Shown piece by piece: positions 1-9,746 of a stretch of DNA of 64,000 nt. A program made the position numbers and the translations under genes. The stretch is from Rhodococcus tukisamuensis NBRC 100609. GTDB lineage: Bacteria > Actinomycetota > Actinomycetes > Mycobacteriales > Mycobacteriaceae. The first letter of the stretch is position 1; every line of letters begins with the position of its first letter. The stretch covers positions 30,086 to 94,085 of the forward strand of contig NZ_BCXG01000020.1 of assembly GCF_001894985.1 (NCBI RefSeq), written 5' to 3'. Under the pieces are notes generated by a model that was not told the DNA's origin, searched no databases, and worked only from the letters and a program-made list of their open reading frames with translations.

Positions 1-467
1 CCGGAGGGGCAGCCGGTGGTGGCGATGATCCCCTCGTGGTGCTCGGCGATGATCTCCTCGTCCATCCGGGCCCACTTGCCGAGCTGGCCCTCGATCGAGG
101 CCCGCGAGGACAGCTTGAACAGGTTCCGGACGCCGGTCGCGTTCTCCGCGACCATCGTCATGTGGGTGTAGGCGCCGCTACCGGAGACGTCGTCCGACTT
201 CTGGCTGCGGTCGCCCCACAGCACACGCTTGGTGTTGAACCGCGACTCCGGCGCGATGTACGCCTCGATCCCGATGATCGGGGTGATGTCGTGCTTCTTG
301 GCCTCGTTGTAGAACTCGCTCGCCCCGAACATGTTGCCGTGGTCGGTCATGCCGACCGCGGTCATCCCGAGCCGCTGAGCCTCCTTGAACAACGGCGCGA
401 CCTTCGCCGCGCCGTCGAGCATCGAGTACTCGGTGTGATTGTGCAGGTGAACGAACGAGTCAGCCAC
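1..467 (-). CDS. dnaE1: DNA polymerase III alpha subunit, N-terminal part (5' end of gene)
   Basis: This is the first 155 codons of the replicative polymerase; the rest lies beyond the left edge of the window. The GTG start at 467 opens [15 protein letters not shown], the metal-ligand motif of the PHP domain that starts bacterial DnaE proteins. It continues through [20 protein letters not shown] and TTGCPSG, all conserved in M. tuberculosis DnaE1 as I recall it. DnaE1 carries out leading- and lagging-strand synthesis, and in mycobacteria its PHP domain supplies the proofreading exonuclease (established for the family). Its position beside rluD/lspA/dinX/ileS matches the M. tuberculosis dnaE1 neighbourhood. 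It diverges from the hydrolase at 659 across 191 bases in which I see no clear promoter. Confidence 0.95.
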   Translation of the reverse strand, partial: MADSFVHLHNHTEYSMLDGAAKVAPLFKEAQRLGMTAVGMTDHGNMFGASEFYNEAKKHDITPIIGIEAYIAPESRFNTKRVLWGDRSQKSDDVSGSGAYTHMTMVAENATGVRNLFKLSSRASIEGQLGKWARMDEEIIAEHHEGIIATTGCPS

Positions 468-658
468 GCGCGCCTCTCCGTGCTCGGGTCGCCTTCGATG
501 TTCGTACGTGCCAGACCAGGTGCGACCGGGGAATGACTGGAAGCGCTCTGAGTGTAGGCGTTCACCCCGACAGCTCCACCGCCCCCGCGCCGCGGTGTGA
601 GCCAACCCTCGGCGTGGTGCTGCCCGACCACGCCAACCCGGTAGGCGATACTGGCCGG

Positions 659-1735
659 ATGGCCACCCCGGAGACCACCGACGCGACCGCGACGACCAGC
701 CCCGAACCGCCGACGCGGCCCCGCCGGCGGCGCTGGCCCTGGGTGTTGGGCGTCCCCGTCGCGCTGGTCGCGACGACCGCGCTGGCCGTTGCCGTCAACC
801 CGTGGCCCGGCACCCTCGCGGTGCGCTTCGTGTTCGACCGCGGCGCAGAGAAGGTGACCACCGCGCTCGAGAAGCACGCACCCGGCGGCGTCGACTCGCT
901 CACCGACCAGCAGTACCGCGGCGGCGACTCGGACGCCTTCCTGGACGTCTACCACCCCGACCGGGTCGCCGGCACCGCCGACGCGCTGCCCACCGTGATC
1001 TGGACCCACGGCGGCGCCTGGGTCTCCGGAGACAAGAGCAACTACGCCACCTACTACGAGCTGATCGCCTCGCAGGGCTTCACCGTGATCTCGCTCGGCT
1101 ACTCGCTCGGACCTGGGCACACCTACCCGACCGCGGTGAACCAGCTCAACGACGCGCACGCCTACGTGGTCGCCAACGCAGAGCGGCTGCACGTCGACCC
1201 GAACCGGATCGTGCTGGCCGGGGACTCCGCGGGAGCGCAGCTGTCGAGCCAGCTCGCCACCCTGGTCACCAACCCGGACTACGCCCGCGACCTCGGCATC
1301 ACCCCGTCGCTGCGGCCGGAGCAGCTGCGCGGCGTGGTCCTCAACTGCGGCATCTACGACGTGAACCGGATGGTCGGCGGGTCGGGCATCGTCGGCTGGG
1401 GAGCCGACGAGTCGATCTGGGCGTACACCGGGACCAAGGACTTCGCGGGCTCGACCGCCGTGCAGCAGATGTCGACGCTGCACCACGTCTCCGACCGGTT
1501 CCCGCCCGCGTACATCGCCGGTGGAAACGGCGACCCGCTGACCGACAAGCAGTCCAAGCCGCTGGCCGAGAAGCTGGGCGGTCTCGGCGTCGACGTCACC
1601 ACGGTGTTCTACCCGGCCGACCACGAGCCGGCGCTGCCGCACGAGTACCAGTTCGATCTGGACAACGAGGACGGCACGCGCGCGCTCGAGCGAACCGTCG
1701 AGTTCCTGAAGGCGCACACCGCGCCCCAGCTGTAG
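659..1735 (+). CDS. membrane-anchored alpha/beta hydrolase (HSL-like esterase), copy A
   Basis: A 358-residue protein from the ATG at 659; the frame opens further upstream at 533, but that extension has no family character. An N-terminal Arg-rich stretch precedes one hydrophobic segment (about residues 25-45), so the catalytic domain probably sits outside the membrane. The catalytic domain has the HGGAW oxyanion-hole motif, the nucleophile elbow GDSAGA and a later Asp (GNGDPLTD) and His (PADHEP), as in hormone-sensitive-lipase-type carboxylesterases. The substrate is unknown. The next gene is a close paralogue, so this is a tandem duplication. A start at 533 cannot be excluded, since no strong ribosome site precedes 659. 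Confidence 0.88.
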   Translation: MATPETTDATATTSPEPPTRPRRRRWPWVLGVPVALVATTALAVAVNPWPGTLAVRFVFDRGAEKVTTALEKHAPGGVDSLTDQQYRGGDSDAFLDVYHPDRVAGTADALPTVIWTHGGAWVSGDKSNYATYYELIASQGFTVISLGYSLGPGHTYPTAVNQLNDAHAYVVANAERLHVDPNRIVLAGDSAGAQLSSQLATLVTNPDYARDLGITPSLRPEQLRGVVLNCGIYDVNRMVGGSGIVGWGADESIWAYTGTKDFAGSTAVQQMSTLHHVSDRFPPAYIAGGNGDPLTDKQSKPLAEKLGGLGVDVTTVFYPADHEPALPHEYQFDLDNEDGTRALERTVEFLKAHTAPQL

Positions 1736-1893
1736 TTCCCGGGCAGGTTGCGCACAGCGTGGGATCGGCGGCAGGAAGCCCATCGACCGCGTCGGTGTCC
1801 ACAGCGCGGGTACCCCACCCAGCCCCGACCGAGCGAGACTGTCCGCGCGGCCGCCGAACGGCGTGACACCGCGGACGGACGGAAGGAACCACC

Positions 1894-2943
1894 ATGACCG
1901 ATGCCGGCGACAACTCGAGGGCGCCGCGCGCCCGTGCGCGACGGCGGCGGCTCGCGTTGTTCGGGCTCGCCGTCCCCGTGGTGACCGCGGCGGCAGGCGT
2001 GATGGTCGCCCGCACCACCCCGCGGCCGGTCACCAAGGCGGTGCGCTGGGCCTTCGAGTTGGACGCTGCGCGCGTCACCGCGGCGCTCGGCGCGCACGAG
2101 CCCGCTGGGGTCGCCCGCGTCACGGACCAGCAGTACCGGGACGGTGACCCCGATGCCCGACTCGACGTCTACCTCCCCGAGTCGGCGGCGGGCCCGCTGC
2201 CGACGGTGATCTGGACCCACGGCGGCGGCTGGATCTCCTGCCACAAGACCGACTTCGCGCCCTACTACCGGCTGCTCGCGGCCGCCGGCTTCACCGTGGT
2301 CTCGCTCGACTACTCACTCGGCCCCGAGCAGACCTACCCCACCCCCGTGCACCAGCTCAACGACGCGCACGCCTACCTGGTCGCGAACGCCGAACGGCTG
2401 CACGTGGACCCGACTCGGATCGTGTTGGCGGGCGACTCGGCCGGGGCCCAGCTCTCGAGCCAGCTCGCGGCGCTGATCACCAACCCGGACTACGCCCGCG
2501 AGGTCGGGGTCACCCCCGCGCTGCGCCCCGACCAGCTGCGCGGCGTCGTGCTCAACTGCGGTGTCTACGACATGACGAAGGTGGTCGGCGGGCCGGGAAT
2601 CCTCGCACGGGCCATGGACCAGTTGGCGTGGTCGTACATCGGCACCAAGGACTTGCGCGACTCGGCCGCCGTGGCGCAGATGTCCACGATCCGGCACGTG
2701 ACCGCGCAGTTCCCGCCGACCTACGTCAGCGGGGGCAACGCCGACCCGCTCACCGACTCCCAGTCGGTGCCGCTCGCCGAGACGCTGCGCGGGCTCGGGG
2801 TGGACGTCACCACCGTCTTCTACCCGGACGACCACAAGCCGGCGCTCGGGCACGAATACCAGTTCAAGCTCGACAACGAGGACGGCAGGTGGGCGTTGGA
2901 GCGGACCATCGAGTTCCTGCGCAAGCACACCGAACAAAACTGA
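1894..2943 (+). CDS. membrane-anchored alpha/beta hydrolase (HSL-like esterase), copy B
   Basis: A 349-residue paralogue of the preceding gene; long stretches are nearly identical ([34 protein letters not shown]). The start is the ATG at 1894 behind an AAGGAACCACC ribosome site. It has one N-terminal membrane anchor, HGGGW as oxyanion hole, GDSAGA as nucleophile elbow, and Asp (GNADPLTD) and His (DDHKP) in the expected C-terminal places. Probably an esterase or lipase acting at the membrane; the physiological ester is not evident. A 158-base gap with no visible terminator separates the two copies, so co-transcription is possible. The gene ends 16 bases from the convergent gene at 2960. Confidence 0.88.
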   Translation: MTDAGDNSRAPRARARRRRLALFGLAVPVVTAAAGVMVARTTPRPVTKAVRWAFELDAARVTAALGAHEPAGVARVTDQQYRDGDPDARLDVYLPESAAGPLPTVIWTHGGGWISCHKTDFAPYYRLLAAAGFTVVSLDYSLGPEQTYPTPVHQLNDAHAYLVANAERLHVDPTRIVLAGDSAGAQLSSQLAALITNPDYAREVGVTPALRPDQLRGVVLNCGVYDMTKVVGGPGILARAMDQLAWSYIGTKDLRDSAAVAQMSTIRHVTAQFPPTYVSGGNADPLTDSQSVPLAETLRGLGVDVTTVFYPDDHKPALGHEYQFKLDNEDGRWALERTIEFLRKHTEQN

Positions 2944-2959
2944 CCGGGCAGGGAAGTTC

Positions 2960-3628
2960 TCACCGGCGGGGCACCTCGCCGTCGTCCGGGCCCGGGGCCA
3001 CGGTCTCGGTCTGCCCGGGCAGCAGCGGGACCACGGCAAAGCGGCCGAAGACGGCGTCCGCGGGCAGCGCCTCGACGGACCGCACCCCCGGGGTGGCCGC
3101 GAGCGCCCGCAGCGACGCGGGGTCGCCACGCACGGTCAGTCCGACCACACAGGCACAGTCGGCGGACAGCCGCGCCGCGGAGACCGCGTCGATCTGGGCC
3201 TGCCGGTCCCATTCGCCGGCGCTGCCCTGCATCCGGCCGGCCGCCACGGCCGCGGCACGGGCCGCGGACCGCTCGCCGGCGACCCCGACCACGACCAGCG
3301 GGGTCTGGACCCGGTCCAGCGGGACCCGGAACAGCAGTTCCGATACCCGCACCCCGGCCGCCAGCCGGTAGGCGTCGGGTGCCGTGCGTTCGGTCGTCAA
3401 CGACACCAGCGCCCAGTGCTCGGCGGTGGCGGTGCCCGTGTCCAGGTCTGCGAGGCCGGCCGCGGCCCGGTCCAGGTACTGCGCCACCGGCTCGCCGGAG
3501 TCCGGGCCGAGCCGGTCCGTGGCGACGGGCGGGCGTTGTGGCGGGTTCAGCACGCCCAGCACCACCACGAGCGCCACCAGCGCAAGGACGCAGCCGGCGG
3601 TCGCCGCCGACCGCGTCCGGTCACGCAC
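2960..3628 (-). CDS. membrane-anchored protein of unknown function
   Basis: A 222-residue protein starting with GTG at 3628. It has one N-terminal transmembrane segment (about residues 9-27) and a roughly 190-residue, mainly alanine-rich extracytoplasmic part with a Cys-Ala-Cys motif near residue 160. I do not recognise a family. The C-terminal half ([18 protein letters not shown]) reads like a small alpha/beta fold and has no catalytic motif I can name. The start overlaps the 3' end of rluD by eight bases, so it is probably translated from the lspA-rluD message. Codon use is like that of its neighbours. Confidence 0.7.
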   Translation of the reverse strand: MRDRTRSAATAGCVLALVALVVVLGVLNPPQRPPVATDRLGPDSGEPVAQYLDRAAAGLADLDTGTATAEHWALVSLTTERTAPDAYRLAAGVRVSELLFRVPLDRVQTPLVVVGVAGERSAARAAAVAAGRMQGSAGEWDRQAQIDAVSAARLSADCACVVGLTVRGDPASLRALAATPGVRSVEALPADAVFGRFAVVPLLPGQTETVAPGPDDGEVPRR

Positions 3629-4547
3629 TCCGCAGTACTTCGAGGGCGTGCTGGAGGTCCTTCGGGTACTCGCTGGTGATCTCGATCCAGCGGCCGTCCG
3701 CCGGGTGCGCGAAGCCGAGCTGCCGGGCGTGCAGCCACTGCCGCTCGAGACCGAGCCGCTCCGCGAGCCGCGGGTCGGCGCCGTAGGTCAGGTCCCCGCA
3801 GCAGGGATGACGCAGCGCCGCGAAGTGCACCCGGATCTGGTGGGTGCGGCCGGTCTCGAGGTGGACGTCGAGCAGGCTGGCCGCCTGGAACGCCTCCACC
3901 GTGTCGTAGTGCGTGACGCTGGGCTTGCCGTCCGCGGTGACCGCGAACTTCCAGTCGTTGCTGCGGTGCCTGCCGATCGGCGCGTCGATGGTGCCGCTGC
4001 TCGGGTCCGGATGACCCTGGACCAGGGCGTGGTACCGCTTGTCGATGGTGCGCTGCTTGAACGCCCGCTTGAGCACCGTGTACGCCCGCTCACTGGTCGC
4101 CACCACCATCACCCCGGAGGTGCCGACGTCGAGCCGGTGCACGATGCCCTGACGCTCGTGCGCACCGGAGGTGGAGATGCGGTACCCGGCCGCGGCCAGT
4201 CCGCCGACCACGGTGGGCCCCGTCCAGCCGACGCTCGCGTGCGCGGCGACACCGACCGGCTTGTCCACCGCGACGATGTCGTCGTCGGCGTACAGGATGT
4301 TCATGCCCTCCACCGGCTGGGCCTCGACGGTCAGCGGGCGTGCCGGCTCCGGCAGCTCCACCTCCAGCCAGGCACCCGACGGCAGCCGGTCGGACTTCCC
4401 GACCGCCGAGCCGTCGATCAGCACCGCGCCCTCGTCGGTGAGAGCCGCCACCGCGGTCCGGGACAGTCCGAGCAGCCGGGCCAGACCGGCGTCGACCCGC
4501 ATGCCCTCCAACCCGTCGGGCACCGGCATCGATCGTGTCTCGCGCAT
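3621..4547 (-). CDS. rluD: RluA/RluD-family 23S rRNA pseudouridine synthase
   Basis: A 308-residue enzyme that isomerises uridines in 23S rRNA. It starts at ATG 4547, where the lspA stop and this start share a base (TGATG); the frame stays open to 4832, but that part is antisense to lspA. An S4 RNA-binding domain (about residues 16-60) leads to the catalytic domain. There HRLDVGTSG puts the catalytic Asp at residue 140, and RTHQIRVH is the second family motif. Equivalent to M. tuberculosis Rv1540, which also lies beside lspA. The exact target uridines are inferred from the family only. Confidence 0.93.
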   Translation of the reverse strand: MRETRSMPVPDGLEGMRVDAGLARLLGLSRTAVAALTDEGAVLIDGSAVGKSDRLPSGAWLEVELPEPARPLTVEAQPVEGMNILYADDDIVAVDKPVGVAAHASVGWTGPTVVGGLAAAGYRISTSGAHERQGIVHRLDVGTSGVMVVATSERAYTVLKRAFKQRTIDKRYHALVQGHPDPSSGTIDAPIGRHRSNDWKFAVTADGKPSVTHYDTVEAFQAASLLDVHLETGRTHQIRVHFAALRHPCCGDLTYGADPRLAERLGLERQWLHARQLGFAHPADGRWIEITSEYPKDLQHALEVLRSA

Positions 4548-5164
4548 CAAGAATTCCCCTCGGGTGCGTCGGCGGCGCTGCCGTCCGACGCGTTGGTGTG
4601 TGCCGTGTCGTCGCCACGGGTGCCGTCCGGGTTCAGCCCGAACAGCGTGAGCGCGACCAACAGGATCGCGCCGCAGACGATCGCCGAGTCGGCGACGTTG
4701 AACACCGGCCACCAGCCCACCGACACGAAGTCGACGACGTGGCCCTGCAGCGGTCCGGGCGCCCGGAACAGCCGGTCGATCAGGTTGCCCAGCGCACCGC
4801 CGAGCACCAGGCCCAGGCCCAGCGCCCACCACGGCGACCGCATGGTCCGGCCGATCTTGACGACGCCGACCACCACGCCGATCGCCACCAGGGTCAGCAG
4901 CCAGGTCATCCCGGTGGCCATCGAGAAGGCCGCACCGGGGTTGCGGATCAGGGTCAGTCGCACCACGTCGCCGACCACCTCGATCGGGTCGCCGGGATCG
5001 ATGAACCGCACCGCGATGACCTTGGTCACCAGGTCCAGCACCAGGATCGTCGCGGCGATCGCCACCAGCATCCGCATCCGCAGCGGCGCCTGCGCGGCAG
5101 CTACTCCCCCCGCCGCTTCGCTCGCCCCGGCCCCGGGGTCCTCCGCTTTTTCCGCTCTACTCAC
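4547..5164 (-). CDS. lspA: lipoprotein signal peptidase (signal peptidase II)
   Basis: A 205-residue inner-membrane aspartyl protease that removes signal peptides from diacylglyceryl-modified prolipoproteins. Four hydrophobic segments follow a roughly 30-residue cytoplasmic head. The two catalytic aspartates are visible at D130 (GNLIDR) and D159 (FNVADSA), with the conserved NPGAAF loop before them. It is coupled to rluD by a one-base overlap. Two lipobox-containing lipoproteins start just upstream on the opposite strand, from 5230. The C-terminal 25 residues are polar and acidic, longer than in enterobacterial LspA and usual for actinobacteria. Confidence 0.95.
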   Translation of the reverse strand: MSRAEKAEDPGAGASEAAGGVAAAQAPLRMRMLVAIAATILVLDLVTKVIAVRFIDPGDPIEVVGDVVRLTLIRNPGAAFSMATGMTWLLTLVAIGVVVGVVKIGRTMRSPWWALGLGLVLGGALGNLIDRLFRAPGPLQGHVVDFVSVGWWPVFNVADSAIVCGAILLVALTLFGLNPDGTRGDDTAHTNASDGSAADAPEGNS

Positions 5165-5229
5165 ACCGCCATCATCCCTTACCGCGGCATCCGCGGCCGC
5201 ATCCCACCCGCCGTCGCTAACCTGGTCGG

Positions 5230-6192
5230 GTGCCTGTGTTCTGTATTCGGTCCAGCCCCTCCCCCGTCGTGGCGGTCCGCACTGCCCTGGTCGCCGCGAC
5301 CCTCACCGTGGTGGCCTTCGTCTCCGCGTGTGGAAGTGGCGAGGACCCGGCACCCGCGGTCATCGCCCAGTCCACCACCAAGGAGACCACCGTGCCGGTC
5401 TCCGCGATCACGACGTCGGTGCTCGACGCGGGCGCGGAGCCGCGGCAGAAGGTGACGTTCCACCCGCGCCCCGACGCCGACCAGCACGCCCGGCTGGTGA
5501 CCAGTTCGACTGTGTACCAACAGATCGACGCGCAGCCGCAGCAGGACTTCTCCACCCCTGCGGTCACCACCGACCTGACCGCACGGGTGCCGGGTGGCCA
5601 GACCGACCCGGCCTTCTCGGTGGACCTGACGCTCGGCGAGATGACCGCCCCGGACCCCCGGCTCGAGGACGCACTGCGCGCCAGCGAGGGTTCGAAGGCC
5701 GGACTGACCATGCAGCCGTCGGGAGCGATCACCGCCCTCCGGCTCACCCCCGCACCGGACTCGCGGGACATCGCCCGCTCCGCGATCGAACAGGCCTTCT
5801 ACCAGGCCGTGTACCGCACGGTGGCCTTCCCGGACGCGGAGATCGGCGTCGGCGCGGTGTGGACCATGCAGCAGCAGGTGATGAGCGGCATCGCACTGAA
5901 CCAGACCACCACGGCCACCCTCCGCGAACGGGTCGGCGACCGGCTGACCGTGGACCTCTCGGTCAACCAGACCCCGAACTCGACGGTGTGGGACCTGCCC
6001 GGGGAGGCCGGCGCCCTCAATGTCGACACCTATTCGATGGCGGGCACCGGCACCCTCGTGCTCGACCTCGGCGTCCCGCTGCCGGTCGACGGCACCGTGA
6101 CCGTCGGAGGCGAGCAGACCTACAGCGACCCGAACAGCAGCACACGGCTCCGGCAGAGCACCACCAGCACGGTCACGTGGTCGGCGCCGTGA
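5230..6192 (+). CDS. secreted lipoprotein, unknown function (upstream of pair)
   Basis: A 320-residue predicted lipoprotein starting at GTG 5230. A signal peptide ends in the lipobox VSAC, with Cys34 as the acylated residue. A Thr/Ser/Val-rich linker follows, then a beta-rich domain (about residues 75-320) with alternating polar and hydrophobic residues and no catalytic motif. The C-terminal repeat pattern ([16 protein letters not shown]) suggests a beta-sandwich surface protein. The stop overlaps the start of the next lipoprotein by four bases (GTGA), so the two are probably made together and may act together. GTG codons at 5263 or 5272 are alternative starts that would give a more compact signal peptide. 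Confidence 0.8.
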   Translation: MPVFCIRSSPSPVVAVRTALVAATLTVVAFVSACGSGEDPAPAVIAQSTTKETTVPVSAITTSVLDAGAEPRQKVTFHPRPDADQHARLVTSSTVYQQIDAQPQQDFSTPAVTTDLTARVPGGQTDPAFSVDLTLGEMTAPDPRLEDALRASEGSKAGLTMQPSGAITALRLTPAPDSRDIARSAIEQAFYQAVYRTVAFPDAEIGVGAVWTMQQQVMSGIALNQTTTATLRERVGDRLTVDLSVNQTPNSTVWDLPGEAGALNVDTYSMAGTGTLVLDLGVPLPVDGTVTVGGEQTYSDPNSSTRLRQSTTSTVTWSAP

Positions 6193-6950
6193 CGCCGCGC
6201 GGACCCGTCCTCGTCGCGGCACTGTCGGCGGCGGCGGTACTGCTGACCGGCTGCGGCACCTCCCCGGGTGGCGCGGCATCTGGCGCTGAGGCGTCGCTGG
6301 CGCCGCTGCCCGCGCCCGTCGCCGCACCCCCGAACCCCGGAGCGGCGCCGATCACCGACGAGGCCAGGCTGCAGGCGGCGCTGCTGACCACCGGCCAGCT
6401 ACCGGCCGGTTTCGCCGTCCTGCCGGACCCGGTGCGGGACCTCGGCCTGCCCCCGCTGCCCGAAGACACTGCCGCCGGATCGGAAACGGACCGGTCGAGC
6501 ACCGATCCGCAGGTCTGCGCCGGGGTGCTGCGCGAGGTGGCGGACCAGTCACCGGGCGCGACGACTCGGGCCGCGTCGCGGTTCAGCGGACCCGACTTCG
6601 CGAGCATCGACACCGACGCCGCCAGCTACGCGGGCGACGGCGCCGCCCAGGCCTTCGCCCACCTGCAGTCGACGCTGGCCTCCTGCGCCGAGTACCGCGG
6701 CACCGACGCCGACGGCATCGCCGTGCAGTACCGGCTCGGCGGGCTCGAGCAGCCTTCCGTGGGCGACGCGTCCACCGCGGTCCGGCTGGTCACCACCAGC
6801 GAGGGCTTCACGATGATCTCGGACGTGGTGGTCGCCGTGGTCGGCCCCACGGTGGTGCAGGTGGCCGCCACCGGTCAGCAGCCGGTCGAGCCCGAGGTAC
6901 TGGCGGGGCTGGCCGCGGCCGCGGTCAACCGGCTGCGCGCCGGGGTCTAG
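6189..6950 (+). CDS. lipoprotein with PknH-like sensor-type domain
   Basis: A 253-residue predicted lipoprotein. It starts at GTG 6189, inside the stop of the preceding gene (GTGA overlap). The same frame is open far upstream to 3384, but that stretch is antisense to rluD/lspA and is not coding. The lipobox is LTGC (Cys near residue 23). The mature part begins with ALLTTGQLPAGF and contains two well-spaced cysteines (QVCAGVL and LASCAEY). That pattern resembles the extracellular PknH-type sensor domain of mycobacterial lipoproteins; this is my reading of the pattern, not a tested match. Ligand unknown. Confidence 0.78.
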   Translation: MTPRGPVLVAALSAAAVLLTGCGTSPGGAASGAEASLAPLPAPVAAPPNPGAAPITDEARLQAALLTTGQLPAGFAVLPDPVRDLGLPPLPEDTAAGSETDRSSTDPQVCAGVLREVADQSPGATTRAASRFSGPDFASIDTDAASYAGDGAAQAFAHLQSTLASCAEYRGTDADGIAVQYRLGGLEQPSVGDASTAVRLVTTSEGFTMISDVVVAVVGPTVVQVAATGQQPVEPEVLAGLAAAAVNRLRAGV

Positions 6951-7129
6951 AGCCCCGGACGGCCGCGCCGCGCGCCCAACGCTGCGATCGGGGACCCGTC
7001 TCCCGTCACAGGCGCGCAGCAGTCCACCGGCTCCGCGGACAGCTCGGTCGAGGTTCCGGCCGGGGCGAGGTGCAGGGCGGCACGCAGCGCGGCGACGGAC
7101 GGGGCACCGTCGATGCCGCCGCCGGGTGC
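6951..7129. other. non-coding or eroded stretch
   Basis: Only a 67-codon minus-strand frame (6947-7150) is open here. Its third positions are GC-rich and it contains VDCCAP, a Cys pair. It lies directly downstream of the MerR-like fragment in another reading frame, so it may be the frameshifted tail of that regulator or of a neighbouring lost gene. I cannot name a family. No terminator-like hairpin was identified for the lipoprotein gene ending at 6950. Confidence 0.35.
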
Positions 7130-7297
7130 CCGGTACAGGCGGCACGACACGCTCGGCGCCGAACCGGGCTCGGGGCAGCTCGCAGGTGATGACGAGCTCG
7201 GTGATCGATTGCTGCATCCGCTGCAGGTCGGCGATCTTGTCGGCGAGCTGCGTCAGCTCGGCCTCGGCCAGCTCGCGGGCGACCTGGCAGTCGTCGG
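7130..7297 (-). pseudogene. remnant of a MerR-family metal-responsive regulator (C-terminal effector helix only)
   Basis: The minus strand reads DDCQVARELAEAELTQ, then KIADLQRMQQS and ELVITCELPR. That is the long dimerisation helix of MerR-type regulators, flanked by the two cysteines that bind metal in the Hg/Zn/Cd branch. The helix-turn-helix DNA-binding domain that should precede it is absent: upstream the frame runs into the hairpin at 7335-7370 with no homology. Downstream the frame continues without the usual short metal loop. I read this as a truncated, non-functional regulator. No metal-resistance gene remains nearby. Confidence 0.55.
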
Positions 7298-7334
7298 GTC
7301 CGCCGCGGCGACTACGGGGGACCCTCCGGACGGC

Positions 7335-7370
7335 CGAATGCCGGCACCCCGTGCGGGGTGCCGGCATTCG
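7335..7370. terminator. perfect 16-bp hairpin, probable bidirectional terminator
   Basis: Arms 7335-7350 and 7355-7370 are exact inverted complements (CGAATGCCGGCACCCC) around a four-base loop. It lies 22 bases beyond the stop of the MTB12-like gene. It lacks a U-tract, as many actinobacterial terminators do. It also marks the point where the MerR-like homology begins to fail. Confidence 0.7.
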
Positions 7371-7392
7371 GTTGTCGCTACTGGCGCCGGCG

Positions 7393-7884
7393 TCAGACGC
7401 AGGCAGGCGAGGTCAGGCTCGCGAGCTTGACGATGTTGCAGGCGTACTCCTTGGACAGCTTCCACTGGCCGTTCTCGACCACGAAGCCGGCGGTGCCCGG
7501 GTTGACCTGGCCTCCGATGTCCATGTTGACGGTCGCGGTCAGGGTGCCATCGCCGTTGTCGAGGATCGGGTCCACGACGGTGACCTTGGCGTTCGCGGCG
7601 GTCGCGGCCGCGGCGACCTGGCCGAACAGTCCGGGATCGGACTCGCCGTCCTGCACGAGGGTGACCTTCACGGCCTCCGGGGTGGCCGGGTCGAGGCCCT
7701 TGACCAGCATGGCGTTCAGCTCGGCGGCGGTGGGCGCCGGCGGGAAGGCATCGTCGACCGCGGTGGTGGTGGTGGCCGCGGCCTTGGTCGACGTCTTGGG
7801 GGTGTCTCCACCGTCAGAGCTGCACGCGCCCAGGGTGAGTGCGGCCGCGACGGCGACACCGGCAACGAGGGTCTTGCGGAGCAT
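7393..7884 (-). CDS. MTB12-like secreted lipoprotein
   Basis: A 163-residue protein from ATG 7884, preceded by AAAAGGACAAGCAATTG; the upstream extension to 7920 is ignored because it lacks signal-peptide character. The signal peptide ends in lipobox LGAC. After a Thr-rich linker the domain starts PTAAELNAML and runs to NGQWKLSKEYACNIV. This is similar in order and length to the mycobacterial low-molecular-weight antigen MTB12 (Rv2376c), from memory. MTB12 adopts an NTF2-like fold of unknown role. Unlike MTB12, the copy here has a lipid-attachment Cys and two C-terminal cysteines (YAC, PAC). Probably monocistronic, between an AT-rich upstream region and the hairpin at 7335. Confidence 0.75.
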   Translation of the reverse strand: MLRKTLVAGVAVAAALTLGACSSDGGDTPKTSTKAAATTTTAVDDAFPPAPTAAELNAMLVKGLDPATPEAVKVTLVQDGESDPGLFGQVAAAATAANAKVTVVDPILDNGDGTLTATVNMDIGGQVNPGTAGFVVENGQWKLSKEYACNIVKLASLTSPACV

Positions 7885-7970
7885 CAATTGCTTGTCCTTT
7901 TCATCAGTTGAACACTTCACCTGTCACGATAGTTAACAGGAACAAAATAAGGGGTTCCTAAACGACGGCC

Positions 7971-9350
7971 TCACAGCAGGCTGGCCTCCGGGTCCGCCGG
8001 GGCGAGCGCCTCGTCCGCCTCCGCGAACGTCCGCGCCTGCCCAGGACCGGTCGAGCGAGTCTCGAACCGGACCGTGACAACCCCATGGCCGCAACCCTGC
8101 ACCCAGCCGTGACCGAACTCGCTGTGGGCCACGTCCTGGCCCGGACGCCACGTCGAAGTCGACGTCGACGCTACCGGCGCCGGCGCCGGTCCCGGCACCG
8201 TCGGCACGGTTGTGTCGAGTCTCACAATGTCCGTCTCGTCCGATTCGGCCGCGGGCGCCTCACCGCGGTCCAGGTCCGGGAACAGCGAGCCCTGACGCAC
8301 CGCGGACAGCCCGCCGAGCGACACCCCGACCAGGCGCACCGGGCCGATCTCCCGCGGGTCGATCACCTGTCGCTGCGCGGTCGCGACCAGGGTCTCCCGG
8401 TCCGCGGTCGCGTACGGCAGGGTCGCCGACCGGGTCACGATCGACATGTCCGACTTCTTCAGCTTGAGCACCACGGTCCGGGCGGCCCGGCCGTCGCGCA
8501 GCAGCCGGCCGTGTGCGCTGGCACCGGTCTGTTCCACCGCGGCCCGCAGCTGGTCCAGGGTCACCAGGTCCACCGCGAAGGTCGTCTCCGCGCTGACCTG
8601 CTTGGCGTCGGCACGCTCGGCCACCGGGCGGTCGTCGATGCCGCGGGCCAGCCGGTGCAGGCTCGGGCCGACCGTCGCCCCGAGGACCGAGACCACCTCC
8701 GTCTCGGAGGTGGCGGCCAGCGCGCCGATGGTGTCGATGCCGAGCCGGCGCAGCTTGTCGTCCGCCACCGGCCCGATCCCCCACAGCTTCCGCACCGGCA
8801 GCGCCTCGAACAGCGGCCCCTGCTCGTCCGGGGTGACCACCCGGACGCCGTCCGGCTTGGCCAGACCCGAGGCGATCTTCGCGATCTGCTTGCCGGCCCC
8901 GGCGCCGATCGAGGCGACCAGGCCGGTGCGGTCGAGTATCAGGGCGCGTAGTCGCTCGGCGAACTCGCGGACCTCGTCGGCGTCGGCGTCGGCGAGTTCC
9001 GGCGGCTCCCCGAACGCCTCGTCCAGCGAGAGCATCTCGAGAACCGGCATCCGGGTCCGCAGCGCGTCGAACACCGCCGTGCTCATCGTCGAGTACAGCC
9101 GCCCGCGTGGCGGCAGCACCACCGCGCCCGCCCCGACCAGCCGCCGGGCCTGGTGCATCGGCATCGCGGACCGGGCGCCGAAGGCGCGTGCCTCGTAGCT
9201 GGCGCCCGCGACCACCCCGCGCCCGCCCGCCCCGCCGACGAGCACGGGCCGACCGCGCAGGGTGGGACGGGTCAGCTGTTCGACGGACGCGAAGAACGCG
9301 TCCATGTCGAGGTGCAGCACCCACCGTCGGGACGTGGGCGGTCTGGTCAC
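7971..9350 (-). CDS. dinX: DNA polymerase IV, DinB1/DinX type
   Basis: A 459-residue Y-family translesion polymerase starting at GTG 9350; the frame stays open to 9536, antisense to the TfoX-like gene. The palm motif [12 protein letters not shown] (Asp15, Asp17) and the acidic pair in SLDEAF form the metal site. [15 protein letters not shown] is the helix-hairpin-helix thumb. Near the C-terminus, RQGSLFPDL fits a beta-clamp-binding motif. That is followed by about 100 extra residues with a separate conserved block ([19 protein letters not shown]) not found in E. coli DinB but typical of actinobacterial DinX. Synteny with ileS and lspA supports Rv1537 (dinX) rather than Rv3056. Confidence 0.92.
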   Translation of the reverse strand: MTRPPTSRRWVLHLDMDAFFASVEQLTRPTLRGRPVLVGGAGGRGVVAGASYEARAFGARSAMPMHQARRLVGAGAVVLPPRGRLYSTMSTAVFDALRTRMPVLEMLSLDEAFGEPPELADADADEVREFAERLRALILDRTGLVASIGAGAGKQIAKIASGLAKPDGVRVVTPDEQGPLFEALPVRKLWGIGPVADDKLRRLGIDTIGALAATSETEVVSVLGATVGPSLHRLARGIDDRPVAERADAKQVSAETTFAVDLVTLDQLRAAVEQTGASAHGRLLRDGRAARTVVLKLKKSDMSIVTRSATLPYATADRETLVATAQRQVIDPREIGPVRLVGVSLGGLSAVRQGSLFPDLDRGEAPAAESDETDIVRLDTTVPTVPGPAPAPVASTSTSTWRPGQDVAHSEFGHGWVQGCGHGVVTVRFETRSTGPGQARTFAEADEALAPADPEASLL

Positions 9351-9363
9351 AGTGGTGTGGGCC

Positions 9364-9699
9364 TCATCGCGATGTCGGCTTCTTCGGCTTCTTCTTCGGC
9401 TGGGGCAGGACGTCCGCGGTGCGCTGGACGAACGCGTGCAGCCAGTCGGTGTCCTCGAGCCGGTCCCCGGGAATCGCGAGATGGTCCTTCGCGCCCGGGT
9501 ACGGCGGTGCGAGCGCCGACGCGTCGAGGTAGTCACCCGAGACCGCCGTCGGCTTCACGAAGACGGTGTCGTTGCAGATCAGCGCGACCATCTTCTCGTC
9601 GCAGTACAGCCCGTACTCGCCGAACATCGCGCGGGCGCGCACGTCCAGAGGCTCGAGCTGCCCCAGGACGTACGCGACCGTCTCCTTGCTGGTGCTCAT
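9364..9699 (-). CDS. TfoX N-terminal-domain protein
   Basis: A 111-residue protein from ATG 9699; the upstream open frame to 9750 overlaps ileS and is not used. It consists of a single TfoX/Sxy N-terminal domain: [20 protein letters not shown] followed by VFVKPT is the recognisable core. A Lys/Pro-rich tail (PKKKPKKP) ends it. In gamma-proteobacteria TfoX controls competence, but stand-alone N-domain proteins in actinobacteria have no settled role, so no function is claimed. It lies 47 bases after ileS and 13 bases before dinX, consistent with one transcript. Confidence 0.85.
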   Translation of the reverse strand: MSTSKETVAYVLGQLEPLDVRARAMFGEYGLYCDEKMVALICNDTVFVKPTAVSGDYLDASALAPPYPGAKDHLAIPGDRLEDTDWLHAFVQRTADVLPQPKKKPKKPTSR

Positions 9700-9746
9700 G
9701 CGTTGCAAGCTACGCCGGTGCCCCGACAAAGGGGCACCGGCACACC

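Noticed and set aside
3384..6188. Long plus-strand frame running into the second lipoprotein (1,188 codons in all)
   Set aside because: Most of it is antisense to rluD and lspA; only the part from GTG 6189 has a signal peptide and lipobox.
9364..9699. Competence regulator role for the TfoX-like protein
   Set aside because: Only the N-terminal domain is present and no competence genes are nearby; the competence role is known from gamma-proteobacteria only.
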